Counted from the first letter of the stretch, positions 39,051 through 48,534 are shown. The stretch is 64,000 nucleotides of DNA from Rhodopseudomonas telluris (GCF_042432815.1 NZ_JBHLWM010000005.1:1019614-1083613); one strand, 5' to 3'. The notes: generated by a model not told the origin, from the sequence alone. Program-made: numbers and translations.

Positions 39051-42000
39051 TTATTCGGCGGCGTCGGCAAGCGGAAACGCGTGATGCCCGTGCTCGCCAT
39101 GCTGCGGCGCAAGATCGGTACCGCCGCGTTCGTCGAGACTTTTGCGGAACCACAAGGCGTACAGACCGGGCAGATAGAACAGCGTCAGGAAGGTCGCGAC
39201 GAACAGTCCGCCCATGATGGTGATCGCCATCGGGCCCCAGAACGCCGAGCGTGACAGCGGAATCATCGCCAGGATCGCGGCGAGCGCGGTGAGCACCACC
39301 GGCCGGGCGCGGCGCACCGTCGCCTCGACGATCGCCTCGCGCCGGGTCGAGCCCTGCGCCACATCGGTCTCGATCTGATCGACCAGGATCACGGTGTTGC
39401 GCATGATCATGCCGGCCAGCGCGATCAGCCCGAGCAGCGCCACGAAGCCGAACGGTGCGGTCGCGACATTGAGCCCGAGCGAGGCGCCGACGATGCCGAG
39501 CGGCGCGGTGAGGAACACCAGCAGCAGCCGCGGGAAGCTCTGTAGCTGGATCATCAGCAGCGTCAGCATCACGATGACCATCACCGGGAAGAGCACGAAG
39601 ATCGAGGCGTTGCCCTTGGCGGATTCCTCGATCGCGCCGCCGGTCTCGATCCGGTAGGCGGGCTGCAGGCTGTCGCGGATCTCCTTCAGCTGCGGCCAAA
39701 TCGCATTGGTGACGTCCGGCGCCTGCACGCCGTCGACGACGTCGGCCCGCACCGTGATCGCCATGTCGCGATTGCGCCGCCACAGGATCGGCTCCTCGTG
39801 CGCGTACTCCACCTTGGCGACCTGCGACAGCGGCACCGCGACGCCGTTGCGCGCCGTGATGGTGAGTTCGCCGATGCGGCCGAGGTCGAGCCGCTCGGCC
39901 GGCACCGCACGGGCCACCACGGCGATCTTTTCGACGCCGTCACGCACCGTGGTCACCGGCGCGCCGGAAATCAGCATCGCCAGCGCCTGCGAGACGTCCT
40001 GCGGCGTCAGCCCGAGCGCGCGGGCGCGGTCCTGATCGACGACGAGCCTGAGATAGGGCGATTGCTCGTTCCAATCGAGATGCGGATCGATCACGTTCGG
40101 ATTGCGCTTCACTACATCGCGGACCTGATAGGCGATCTCGCGCACCTTGGCGGTGTCGGGCCCGATCACCCGGAACTGCACCGGGAAACCGACCGGCGGA
40201 CCGAAATTGAAGCGGTCGACGCGTACGCGGGCTTCGGCGAGTCTGCCCTCATGCGTGGCCTGTTCGATCCGCGCCTTGATGCGTTCGCGCGCATCGACGT
40301 CCTTGGCGACGATCACGATCTCGGCGAAGGACTCGGTCGGGAGCTGCGGGTTGAGCCCCATCCAGAACCGCGGCGAACCCTTGCCGACATAGGCCGTGTA
40401 GGTGGCGATGTCGGAATCGTCCTTGAGCAACGTCTCGGCTTCCTTGACGGTCTTCATGGTCACGCCGAACGCGGTGCCTTCCGGCAGGCGGAGTTGCAGG
40501 AACAGTTCGGGCCGCTCCGACAGCGGAAAGAACTGCTGCTGCACGTGGCCGAAGCCGACGATCGACGCGACGAACAGGCCGATCGTGGCGAGCACCACCG
40601 TGCCGCGCCAGCGCACGCACCACGCGACGCCGGCGCGCAGCGCCCGGTAGACGCGGGTGTGATACACTTCGTCCGGGTTATGGCCCTTCTTCCCGGCGAA
40701 GTCCGGCAGCAGCTTGACGCCGATATAGGGCGTGAAGATCACCGCGACGAACCACGAGGCGATCAGTGCGATCGCCACGATCCAGAAGATGCCGCCGGCA
40801 TATTCGCCGACCGACGAATTGGCGAAGCCGATCGGCAGAAAGCCCGCGGCGGTCACCAGCGTGCCGGTCAGCATCGGAAACGCGGTCGACTCCCAGGCGA
40901 AGGATGCAGCCCTGGCGCGGTCCCAGCCCTGCTCCATCTTCACCACCATCATCTCCACCGCGATGATGGCGTCGTCGACCAACAGGCCGAGCGCGATGAT
41001 CAGCGCGCCGAGGGTGATGCGGTGCAGATCGAGCGACATCACGTTCATGACGATGAAGACGATCGCCAGCACCAGCGGCACCGACAGCGCGACCACGATG
41101 CCGGTGCGCCAGCCGAGCGCCAGGAACGACACGAACAGCACGATCACCAGCGCTTCGACGAACGATTTCATGAATTCGCCGACGGCGTGCTTCACCACCA
41201 GCGGCTGATCGGCGATCTGCTCGATCTCGATGCCCTGTGGCACGTCGCCCATGAACTCCGCGGTCGCGGCCTTCACCTGCTCGCCGAGGTCGAGAATGTT
41301 GGCGCCCTTGGCCGTGACTACGCCGATGCCGATCGCGGCCTTGCCCTTCTGCCGCACCATGTAGTCGGTCGGATCGACATAGCCGTGCGACACCGTGGCG
41401 ATGTCGCCGAGCCGGAACACCCGGCCGTTACTTTCGACGGGCGTTTCCGCCACCGCCTTGACGCCGTCGATCGCGCCGGTGACGCGCAGCGGCACGCGCT
41501 GCGACGAGGTCTCCACCGTGCCGGCCGGCGTCACCGCGTTCTGCTTGGCGAGCGAGTCGAACAGCGCCTGCGGCGTCAGGCCGAGCGTCGCCAGCTTGGC
41601 GTGCGAGAACTCGACATAGATCTTTTCGTCCTGGGTGCCGTAGATATTCACCTTGGTGACATTGGCGACCTTCAGGAGGCGCTGGCGCAGGCCCTCGGCA
41701 GCTTTCTTGAGCTGCGCGTAGTTCGCGCCCTCGCCGGTCATCATGTAGAGAATGGAGTCGACGTCGCCGTATTCGTCGTTGATGGTCGGGCCGATCAGGT
41801 TGCTCGGCAGTTGCGGCGCGACGTCCCACAGCTTCTTGCGCAACAGATAGAACAGATGCGGCACCTCGGCGGGCGGCGTCGAGTCGCGGAAGGTGACCTG
41901 CATGGCGGCGAACGACGCCTTCGAATAGGTCTGGACCTTCTCGAAATACGGCAGCTCCTGCAGCTTCTTCTCGATCGGATCGGCGACCTGCGCCTGCATC

Positions 42001-42182
42001 TCCGCGGCGGTCGCGCCCGGCCAGATCACCGACACCACCGCGACCTTGACGGTGAACGACGGATCCTCGGCGCGGCCGAGCCGCAGATACGAGTAGATGC
42101 CGGAAACGCTGAGCGCGCAGATCAGGAACAGGATCAGCGCCGGATGCGAAACCGCCCAGGCCGAGAGGTTGAACCAGCGCAT
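39051..42182 (-). CDS. RND efflux transporter, inner-membrane pump
   Basis: 1043 residues from ATG 42182. HAE1-type RND permease with twelve membrane helices. MRWFNLSAWAVSHPALILFLI at the N-terminus, SRPs porter region, LGLLVDDAIIAVEMMVVKMEQG in helix 4 with the conserved DD pair for proton relay, and GAPVTTVRDGVE and FLTAPLGIVGASLG later. The proton gradient drives export of drugs or metabolites. It lies 13 bases after the adaptor gene. No outer-membrane TolC-like gene is in the cluster. Specificity is unknown. Confidence 0.9.
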   Translation of the reverse strand: MRWFNLSAWAVSHPALILFLICALSVSGIYSYLRLGRAEDPSFTVKVAVVSVIWPGATAAEMQAQVADPIEKKLQELPYFEKVQTYSKASFAAMQVTFRDSTPPAEVPHLFYLLRKKLWDVAPQLPSNLIGPTINDEYGDVDSILYMMTGEGANYAQLKKAAEGLRQRLLKVANVTKVNIYGTQDEKIYVEFSHAKLATLGLTPQALFDSLAKQNAVTPAGTVETSSQRVPLRVTGAIDGVKAVAETPVESNGRVFRLGDIATVSHGYVDPTDYMVRQKGKAAIGIGVVTAKGANILDLGEQVKAATAEFMGDVPQGIEIEQIADQPLVVKHAVGEFMKSFVEALVIVLFVSFLALGWRTGIVVALSVPLVLAIVFIVMNVMSLDLHRITLGALIIALGLLVDDAIIAVEMMVVKMEQGWDRARAASFAWESTAFPMLTGTLVTAAGFLPIGFANSSVGEYAGGIFWIVAIALIASWFVAVIFTPYIGVKLLPDFAGKKGHNPDEVYHTRVYRALRAGVAWCVRWRGTVVLATIGLFVASIVGFGHVQQQFFPLSERPELFLQLRLPEGTAFGVTMKTVKEAETLLKDDSDIATYTAYVGKGSPRFWMGLNPQLPTESFAEIVIVAKDVDARERIKARIEQATHEGRLAEARVRVDRFNFGPPVGFPVQFRVIGPDTAKVREIAYQVRDVVKRNPNVIDPHLDWNEQSPYLRLVVDQDRARALGLTPQDVSQALAMLISGAPVTTVRDGVEKIAVVARAVPAERLDLGRIGELTITARNGVAVPLSQVAKVEYAHEEPILWRRNRDMAITVRADVVDGVQAPDVTNAIWPQLKEIRDSLQPAYRIETGGAIEESAKGNASIFVLFPVMVIVMLTLLMIQLQSFPRLLLVFLTAPLGIVGASLGLNVATAPFGFVALLGLIALAGMIMRNTVILVDQIETDVAQGSTRREAIVEATVRRARPVVLTALAAILAMIPLSRSAFWGPMAITIMGGLFVATFLTLFYLPGLYALWFRKSLDERGGTDLAPQHGEHGHHAFPLADAAE

Positions 42183-42195
42183 CGCCGCCTCCCGG

Positions 42196-43302
42196 TCAGA
42201 ACGCGAGCGATGAGACGACCCGAACCTTTTCGGCCGGGTCGAGTTTCTGCACCCCGAGCACGACGACCTTGGCGCCATCGGCGAGACCATCGCCGATCAC
42301 CACGCTCTCGCTCTCATAGGCCTTCACCGCGACCGGGGTCAGCGTCACCTTGCCGGAGTCCTCGACCACATAGACCGAGGGCGAGCCGCCCTGGTTGAAC
42401 AGCGCCGACAGCGGCAGCCGCGCCACCCGGTCGGTCGCGGAATCCGACAGCGTCAGCGTCGCGGTCATGCCGAGCGCGATACCGTCGTCGGCGTCCGGCA
42501 GCGAAAACTTGGCCAGATAGGTACGAGTCGCAGGATCGGCGATCGGGGAAATCTCCCTCAACTTTGCCACATGAATTTTGCCTGGCTCCGACCACAGGCT
42601 GACCCGCGCCTCGCCCTGCCTGGCGCGACCGATCAGCGTCTCCGGAATAGCCACAACCGCCTCCTTCTCGCCGAACCTCGCAATGCGGAACGCCGCTTGC
42701 CCAGCCGCCACGACTTGCCCGGCGTCGATCAGCGCCGCCGTGACGACGCCGCGCGTATCCGCATTCAGCGTCGCGTAGGACAGCGAGTTGCGGGTCAGCT
42801 CTACCGAGCGTTCGGCCCGCGCAAAACGAGCCCGCGCCTCGTCAGCGGCCGCGCGCGCCTGATCCATCTGCGCTTCGGTGGACCAGCCCTTGCCGCGCAA
42901 CTCCTTGGCGCGGTTCTCCGACGCGATCGCCTGCGCCAGCACGCCCTTGGCGGCGCTGTACTCGGCCTCAGCCTGCTCGGCCTGCAGCTTCAGGTCGGTC
43001 TCATCGAGCGACGCCAGAGGCTGCCCGACGTCGACCATCTGCCCGACCTCCACCAGCCGCTGCGCGACCTTGCCGGTCACCCGGAAGCCGATATCGGTTT
43101 CGATCCGCGGCCGGATGGTGCCAACGAAACTGCGCTGCGGCGAGGCCGCGGCGTAGCGCAGGCTTTCGACCAGCACCGGCCGCTCCGGCTTGTCCTTTTT
43201 GACCTGCTTGTCATCGCAGCCGGCCAGCATCAGCGCCAAAACGGCCAACGCCAAGCCAGCAAGGAGTCGAACCATCCCGTCGAACATCGGATGCGCAAGC
43301 AT
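42196..43302 (-). CDS. RND efflux periplasmic adaptor, lipoprotein
   Basis: About 368 residues from ATG 43302, preceded by GAGGG. The N-terminal lipobox LMLAGC (cysteine near residue 29) indicates a lipoprotein. HlyD/AcrA-type organisation: barrel-sandwich segments GFRVTGKVAQRLVEVGQMVDVGQPLASLD, an alpha-helical hairpin (QAEQAEAEYSAAKGVLAQA...), then the membrane-proximal domain. It couples the pump to an outer-membrane channel. First gene of the operon adaptor-pump-TetR-flavin reductase. Confidence 0.88.
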   Translation of the reverse strand: MLAHPMFDGMVRLLAGLALAVLALMLAGCDDKQVKKDKPERPVLVESLRYAAASPQRSFVGTIRPRIETDIGFRVTGKVAQRLVEVGQMVDVGQPLASLDETDLKLQAEQAEAEYSAAKGVLAQAIASENRAKELRGKGWSTEAQMDQARAAADEARARFARAERSVELTRNSLSYATLNADTRGVVTAALIDAGQVVAAGQAAFRIARFGEKEAVVAIPETLIGRARQGEARVSLWSEPGKIHVAKLREISPIADPATRTYLAKFSLPDADDGIALGMTATLTLSDSATDRVARLPLSALFNQGGSPSVYVVEDSGKVTLTPVAVKAYESESVVIGDGLADGAKVVVLGVQKLDPAEKVRVVSSLAF

Positions 43303-43346
43303 GACAGAGCCCTCACCTTGAACTGAGGGAACCGTCCTCTGAACTA

Positions 43347-43358
43347 TGACGAATGTCA
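43347..43358. promoter_or_regulatory. Putative operator upstream of RND operon
   Basis: TGAC-GAAT-GTCA dyad about 45 bases before the adaptor start codon, in an AT-rich stretch (TATGACGAATGTCAATAA). Candidate binding site of the operon's TetR regulator. The core is only four bases per arm. Confidence 0.4.
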
Positions 43359-43396
43359 ATAATCGTCAGAGATCATCATACCGTGCTTGCGGTGCG

Positions 43397-43879
43397 CTAT
43401 TCGGTCGCACCTTCATAGGCTCGCTGGAGCGCCGGGCCGTCGAGCTTGACCATCTGCATCATCGCCCGCATGGCCCGCTCGGCGCCCGCCCGGTCCGGCC
43501 CTGCAAACAGCTTCGGCAGGATCGACGGGACGATCTGCCACGACAGACCGTAGCGATCGCGCAGCCATCCGCACTGGTCGGGCTCGCCGCCGTCGAGCAG
43601 CGCATCCCACAGCCGATCGACTTCGGCCTGATCCGTGCAATTGATCATGAAGGACACCGCGTGAGTGAAATTGGCCCGCGGGCCGCCATTGAGCGCCATG
43701 TAGCGCTGGCCGGCCAGGGCAAATTCAACCAGCAGGACCGACCCCGCCGGTCCGGAGGGCGTGTCGACGACGCTGCGCTGGACGTGATCGATCCGGGAGT
43801 CCGGCAGCAGCGAGACATAGAACCGCGCCGCCTCCTCGGCTTCGCTGGCAAACCACAGGCACGGGGTGATCTTCGACAT
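43397..43879 (-). CDS. VOC-superfamily protein (PhnB/3-demethylubiquinone-like)
   Basis: 160 residues. MSKITPCLWFASEAEEAARFYVSLLPDSRIDHV opens the glyoxalase/bleomycin-resistance fold of the PhnB-like group; later GPRANFTHAVSFMINCTDQAEVDRLWDALLDGGEPDQCGWLRDRYGLSWQIVP is typical of this subfamily. Such proteins are often annotated as 3-demethylubiquinone methyltransferase-like but have no methyltransferase motif. Function is unknown. It is divergent from nothing obvious: the RND control region lies on one side and the histidine kinase stop on the other. Confidence 0.85.
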   Translation of the reverse strand: MSKITPCLWFASEAEEAARFYVSLLPDSRIDHVQRSVVDTPSGPAGSVLLVEFALAGQRYMALNGGPRANFTHAVSFMINCTDQAEVDRLWDALLDGGEPDQCGWLRDRYGLSWQIVPSILPKLFAGPDRAGAERAMRAMMQMVKLDGPALQRAYEGATE

Positions 43880-43947
43880 GGCACAACTCCAGAGAGGACA
43901 TTGTGCCGAGGACGAACGAACGCGGCCGGACCCGACAGGGCGCCGGA

Positions 43948-46578
43948 TCAGCTCGCGAGCTTGAACTTGCCTTCGCAGTGATGGCGAAGTTCGACCAACG
44001 CCTTGGAAAGCTGCGCGGTCAGCGCGGTCAGCGCCTCCGGCGAGACGCTCGAAGCGCCCGCCTCGATCGCACGGGCAATCTCCGCCACCGAGCCGAAGCC
44101 CAGCGTGGCGGCGCCGCCTTTCATCGAATGCGCCTCGATGGCGAGCAGGTCGCGATCGATGTTGGCGGCGAACTGGCGGAACAACGCGATCCGGCGATCG
44201 GTCTCGCTGAAAAACAGCGACACCATTTCAGTAACCTGCTCGCGGCCGATCTCTTCGGTCAGCTCGGCCAGCACGTTGAGGTCGACCGGCGCAGGCGGAG
44301 CGACGGGCCCCGAGGCGGCGGTTGCGCCACTGCCGCCGCGCAGCGCGCGGAGCACGGCTGCGACCAGCGCCGGCTTGCGCAGGGGCTTGGCGAGAAAATC
44401 CGTCATTCCGGCCTCGCGACAGGCCTTGATGTCGTCCGGAAAGGCATTGGCCGTCAGCGCGATGATCGGCAGGCGCGCCAGGGCTCCGCCGCGATTGCGG
44501 ACCGCGCGCGTCGCGGCCAGACCGTCCATGATCGGCATCCGCACATCCATCAGCACCACATCGACTTCTTCCGCCTCGAGCGCACGCAGCGCCTCGGCGC
44601 CGTCCGACACCACGCGCGTGTCGGCGGCGAATTCCTGAAGCATCTTCAGCACCACCATCTGGTTGGTGGTGTCGTCCTCGGCGATCAGCACACGCAGCGG
44701 GTGGCCCAGCATGGCGATCCGGGTTCGCAGATCGTCGCTGCCGACCCGATCGAGGCGGTAATCAGAAATCAGGGCGTTGCTCCACGGCAGATCGAGGCTG
44801 AACCGGAAGGTCGAGCCTTCGCCGGGGCGCGATGTGACGTCGATACCGCCCCCCATCTGTTCGACGATACGGCGGCTGATCGCGAGACCCAGTCCGGTGC
44901 CGCCGAACCGGCGATTGATCGACAGATCGCCCTGCGCGAAATCCGTAAACAGCGAGCCGACGCGCTCCGGCGGAATACCGATGCCGGTGTCGGTGACCTG
45001 CCACTCGACCGTCGCGTAGCTGTCGTCGCGTCGCACGCAGGTCAGCACGATGGCGACGCTGCCATGCTCGGTGAACTTCACCGCGTTGAAGGCCAGATTG
45101 AGCAGCACCTGGCGGATCCGCTGCACGTCGCCGGTGAGCGCCGGTGGCAGCCTGGGATCGATGTCGATCTTCAGGCTGAGCCCCTTGGCCCGCGCGTTCG
45201 GTTCGACGATCGAGCGCACTGCATCGACCAGCACCACGGGCGAGAAGTTGACCTGCTCGAACTCGATGCGTCCGGCCTCGAGCTTCGACAGATCGAGGAT
45301 GTCGTTGAGGATGCGCAGCAGGTTGTCGCCGGAATCGCGGATCGTCGTCACCGCGTGATGCTGATCCGGATCGAGATTGGTTTCGAGCAGCGAGTTGGCG
45401 AGCCCGAGCACGCCATTCATCGGCGTGCGGATCTCGTGGCTCATCATCGCCAGGAAGCTCGACTTGGCGCGATTCTCGGCCTCGGCCTGCTCGGCCCGCC
45501 AACGCTCGGTGACGTCGCGGCCGACGCCGCGATAGCCGGAGAACTCGCCATTGTGGTCGAAGATCGGCCGCGCGGTCAGCGACCACAGCCGCGGGCTCCC
45601 GGCGACCCGCACATGCACCAGCACTTCGTGCAGCGACTCGCGCAACGCCATCTTGGCCGCGACCGTCGCGGCACAGCGGCCGTCCTCCACACACAACATC
45701 CCGAGCACGTCGGAAAACTGCGCGCCGAACAGAACGTTGGACGGCAGATGCGCGACCTCGGCGAAACGGTCCGGCACGTGGACCAGCCGCCCCAGCGTAT
45801 CGGTCTGCCACAGCCAATCGCTGGCGTTGGCCTGGAAGTCCTTGAGCAGTAGCGAGATGATCTCGGTGTTGCGCTCCAGCTCGAACTGGGAGCGCAAATT
45901 GTTGAAGAACATCTCGCCGTGCCACACCAGGTTGCGCGACATGAAGACCGCATAGAGCAGCAGGAAGATCGCGGTCACCATGTAGCTGGTGCCGGAGCAC
46001 AGTATCAGCGCGATCGCCGAACACGCCACCATCGCCCAGGTGTAAGCGAGACCTGCACGCGGCACGGTCGACAGCGTGAAAGCGCCGCCGGACATCATGC
46101 CCGTGACCAGACAGCCGAGGATCAACTGATCGGTCGGCGCCGCGCCTGGAAACAGCGCGATCGGCATCGCGCCCCAGACCGAGCCGAGAATAAGGGCCTG
46201 GACGCTCATCCGGCGGGTCGCATTGGCGGATGCTTCGCGCGGCGGACTGTGCCGAGTCCCGAGCCAGGACCGCAGCGCCATTGCGGCGATGAGACCTAAC
46301 GCGACGAACCAAGCGGACAGGAAGATCTTGCTGCTGCCGTCCCAAAATACCACGACCACAAGCGCGGCATTGATGACGTTGATCGACATCGTGACAGGCA
46401 CGAGCCTGCTGACGCTGGCGATCTGCTCGGCGCGAATCCGACGCATCTCGCGCTCGTCCATGTCGGCGATGGGGATCAGCGTGCCGGCACCGCGTCCGCC
46501 CAGCCAGAAGTCGAGACGCGCGCTCCAGTCCTTTCCGGGCGCCAGCGCCGTCGTCGTCGGTAGCCCTAGGCCGGACAT
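43948..46578 (-). CDS. Hybrid sensor histidine kinase with REC and Hpt domains
   Basis: 876 residues in the order: N-terminal cytoplasmic segment, about six membrane helices (60-215), PAS-like domain (about 245-360, ending GYRGVGRDVTERW), HisKA with H381 in MSHEIRTPMNGV, HATPase with NLAFNAVKFTEHG, DTGIGIP and GGTGLGL, a receiver domain with D678 in VVLMDVRMPIMDG, and a C-terminal Hpt domain with H817 in EAHSMKGGA. This is a complete internal phosphorelay, but no response regulator gene is adjacent. The signal is unknown; the membrane part resembles a MASE-type sensor. Confidence 0.9.
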   Translation of the reverse strand: MSGLGLPTTTALAPGKDWSARLDFWLGGRGAGTLIPIADMDEREMRRIRAEQIASVSRLVPVTMSINVINAALVVVVFWDGSSKIFLSAWFVALGLIAAMALRSWLGTRHSPPREASANATRRMSVQALILGSVWGAMPIALFPGAAPTDQLILGCLVTGMMSGGAFTLSTVPRAGLAYTWAMVACSAIALILCSGTSYMVTAIFLLLYAVFMSRNLVWHGEMFFNNLRSQFELERNTEIISLLLKDFQANASDWLWQTDTLGRLVHVPDRFAEVAHLPSNVLFGAQFSDVLGMLCVEDGRCAATVAAKMALRESLHEVLVHVRVAGSPRLWSLTARPIFDHNGEFSGYRGVGRDVTERWRAEQAEAENRAKSSFLAMMSHEIRTPMNGVLGLANSLLETNLDPDQHHAVTTIRDSGDNLLRILNDILDLSKLEAGRIEFEQVNFSPVVLVDAVRSIVEPNARAKGLSLKIDIDPRLPPALTGDVQRIRQVLLNLAFNAVKFTEHGSVAIVLTCVRRDDSYATVEWQVTDTGIGIPPERVGSLFTDFAQGDLSINRRFGGTGLGLAISRRIVEQMGGGIDVTSRPGEGSTFRFSLDLPWSNALISDYRLDRVGSDDLRTRIAMLGHPLRVLIAEDDTTNQMVVLKMLQEFAADTRVVSDGAEALRALEAEEVDVVLMDVRMPIMDGLAATRAVRNRGGALARLPIIALTANAFPDDIKACREAGMTDFLAKPLRKPALVAAVLRALRGGSGATAASGPVAPPAPVDLNVLAELTEEIGREQVTEMVSLFFSETDRRIALFRQFAANIDRDLLAIEAHSMKGGAATLGFGSVAEIARAIEAGASSVSPEALTALTAQLSKALVELRHHCEGKFKLAS

Positions 46579-47014
46579 CTCGTCAATCTCTCTCGGCCGT
46601 TCTCGTCAGTTCTGAAGCACCCGATCTTACCCGGCCTTGGCAAAATCGGCGTATCCACACCGGCCTCCGCAGTCTTCCCTGATTCAACTCCAGGAAGAAC
46701 AAGGTATCGCCGGAGCAAAGCCGCAGCCGGTCCCGGGCTGACGACGCATGGTTCCGTTTCGACCATGCGGTCGTGGTACTTCCGCAACGTTAATCTGCAA
46801 GGGCAATCACGGAGCGATACCGGGGGCAGTTAACAATCGACGAAAGATCAAAGCTAATCCCGATAGTCGGAAGAGCGGGTTACCCAGCAGTCTTGCGCAC
46901 CCTACCATTTTCGGACCTTCGTTGCACTCTCGATCTCCCACACCCAACAGTGACGAGATTACGAGCACGACGATTTGTTCCGATTTTTCAATGCGATCAC
47001 AAAGATTCCGGGCC
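46579..47014. other. Gene-poor interval before csbD
   Basis: About 436 bases without a convincing gene or repeat. Short frames here have no homology I recognise and no ribosome binding site. The sequence is less GC-rich near 46790-46990. It should hold the promoter of the histidine kinase gene. Confidence 0.5.
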
Positions 47015-47039
47015 GGAACTAGCAGCCATGCAGACCGTT
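47015..47039 (+). promoter_or_regulatory. EcfG-type general stress response promoter of csbD
   Basis: GGAAC (47015-47019), 16-base spacer, CGTT (47036-47039), an exact match to the alphaproteobacterial EcfG consensus GGAAC-N16/17-CGTT. The expected transcript start is a few bases after 47039, about 45 bases before the csbD start codon. Control by EcfG under PhyR/NepR is established for csbD-like genes in this order. Confidence 0.8.
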
Positions 47040-47093
47040 GTCTGCCCGAAAGCTCACCAGTCCGGTGATGCTCATCCAGGTAGGAGAACTTCA

Positions 47094-47309
47094 ATGGGTA
47101 GCACGATGGACAAGATCAAGGGCGCGGCGAACGAGGCGGTCGGCAAGGCCAAGCAGGGCATCGGCGAAGCCACCGGCTCCGAGAAGCTGAAGGGCGAAGG
47201 CGTGATGCAGGAAGCCAAGGGCAAGGGCCAGCAGGCTCTCGGCGACGCCAAGGACGCGGTGAAGGATACCACCGACAAGGCAGCGGCTGCCGTCCACCGC
47301 AACCTCTGA
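47094..47309 (+). CDS. CsbD family stress protein
   Basis: 71 residues from ATG 47094, with AGGAG at 47082. A repetitive lysine/glycine/alanine-rich sequence (MDKIKGAANEAVGKAKQGIGEATGSEKLKGEG) typical of CsbD, a small soluble helical protein induced by general stress and of unknown biochemical role. An EcfG-type promoter stands upstream and a UUCG-loop terminator downstream, so it is a single-gene transcript. Confidence 0.9.
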   Translation: MGSTMDKIKGAANEAVGKAKQGIGEATGSEKLKGEGVMQEAKGKGQQALGDAKDAVKDTTDKAAAAVHRNL

Positions 47310-47351
47310 TTTCATTTCGTGATGCGGGGCATTCGCCCTGCTCACAGCAGG

Positions 47352-47374
47352 AGACCGGCTTCGGCCGGTCTTTT
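47352..47374 (+). terminator. Intrinsic terminator of csbD
   Basis: Stem GACCGGC / GCCGGTC with a TTCG tetraloop (47353-47370) followed by TTTTC. It lies 43 bases after the csbD stop and between convergent genes. Confidence 0.85.
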
Positions 47375-47387
47375 CGCGTTTGAGGGG

Positions 47388-48368
47388 TCAGCGTCGCCCG
47401 GAGAGGACTGCCGGATTGACGACGTTGATCGGTCCGCCGGCCGCATAGGCCACGATCTGATCGAAGATGTCGCTGAACTGCAATTCGTATTCGTCGCGCG
47501 TCACGTAACCGATATGCGGTGTCGCGACGACGTTGGCCATCGCCAGCAGCGAATCCTGCGGATCGCGAAGCGGTTCGGTGTCGAACACGTCGAGCGCCGC
47601 CATCCCAGGCCGCCCGGCGCGTAGCGCGTCGACAAGCGCGCCCTGCTCGACCAGCCCGGCGCGACTGGTGTTCACCAACAACGACGTCGGCTTCATTCGT
47701 GCCAGGTCAGTCCGCGTCACGATGCCCCGCGTCGCATCGACCAGCCGCATGTGCAGCGTCAGGATGTCGCTTTCGGCGAACAGTTCTTCCTTGCTGCCTG
47801 CGATCTGGTAGCCGTCGGCGCGCGCTTGCGTCAGGTTCGGTTCGCGCGCCCAGACCAGCACCGACATGCCGAACGCGCGGCCGTAGCCGGCGACGACGCT
47901 CCCGATCCGGCCATAGCCGTAAACTCCCAGCGTCTTGTTACGCAACGTATGGCCGACGCCGATCTGCCAGTTACCGGCCTGCAGCGCCGCCATCTGCTGC
48001 GGAATCTGCCGCATCGCCGCCAGCACCAATCCCCAGGTGAGTTCGGCCGCCGCATAAGACGGCGTGTCGGCGTGCATGTTGGACGACACCACGATGCCGA
48101 GCCGCGTGCACGCGTCGATGTCGATGTGCGGATAGACGCTGCGCTGGCTGATCAGCTTGAGCTTCGGCAGCTTCTCCAGCAGCGGCGCCCGGATGTGGGT
48201 GCGCTCGCGGATCAGCACCAGCGCTTCGACATCCTTCAGCCGCTCTGCCAGCGCGTCCGTGTCCTGGACGTGGTCGTTGTAGATCGTGACCTGGTGCCCC
48301 TTGAGTTTAGCGAAGCAGGGCAACGTGCGCAGCGTGTCGAAGTAATCATCGAGGATGGCGACTTTCAC
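47388..48368 (-). CDS. D-isomer specific 2-hydroxyacid dehydrogenase
   Basis: About 326 residues from GTG 48368 (VKVAILDDYFDTLRT). NAD-binding motif GVYGYGRIGSVVAGYGRAFGM. The catalytic triad is visible: Arg in VNTSRAGLVEQGAL, Glu in ALDVFDTEPL, and His in ATPHIGYVTRDEYE. Members oxidise D-2-hydroxyacids or reduce 2-ketoacids with NAD(P)H; the substrate is unknown. The open frame continues upstream into a C-rich palindromic repeat, which is unlikely to be coding. Confidence 0.88.
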   Translation of the reverse strand: MKVAILDDYFDTLRTLPCFAKLKGHQVTIYNDHVQDTDALAERLKDVEALVLIRERTHIRAPLLEKLPKLKLISQRSVYPHIDIDACTRLGIVVSSNMHADTPSYAAAELTWGLVLAAMRQIPQQMAALQAGNWQIGVGHTLRNKTLGVYGYGRIGSVVAGYGRAFGMSVLVWAREPNLTQARADGYQIAGSKEELFAESDILTLHMRLVDATRGIVTRTDLARMKPTSLLVNTSRAGLVEQGALVDALRAGRPGMAALDVFDTEPLRDPQDSLLAMANVVATPHIGYVTRDEYELQFSDIFDQIVAYAAGGPINVVNPAVLSGRR

Positions 48369-48385
48369 GCGGCGTTCCCTTTCTT

Positions 48386-48506
48386 CTCCCCTCCCCCTTG
48401 CGGGGAGGGGTCGGGGGTGGGGGTCCACAAGCACTACGACTCGTGGCCCCCCACCCCGGCCTCCGCTTCGCTCGGCCGCCCCTCCCCGCAAGGGGGAGGG
48501 GAGGCC
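48386..48506. repeat. C-rich palindromic repeat (CCCCTCCCC family), copy 3
   Basis: TCCCCTCCCCCTTGCGGGGAGGGG at the left and GCCCCTCCCCGCAAGGGGGAGGGG at the right, the same unit as at 23149 and 23332. Between ggt and the dehydrogenase gene. Confidence 0.72.
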
Positions 48507-48534
48507 ACTACTGCTCTGCTCTACAAAGCGCCTC

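Noticed and set aside
46748..47068. Possible small gene upstream of csbD
   Set aside because: No ribosome binding site, low-complexity composition, overlaps the EcfG-type promoter and has no recognisable domain.
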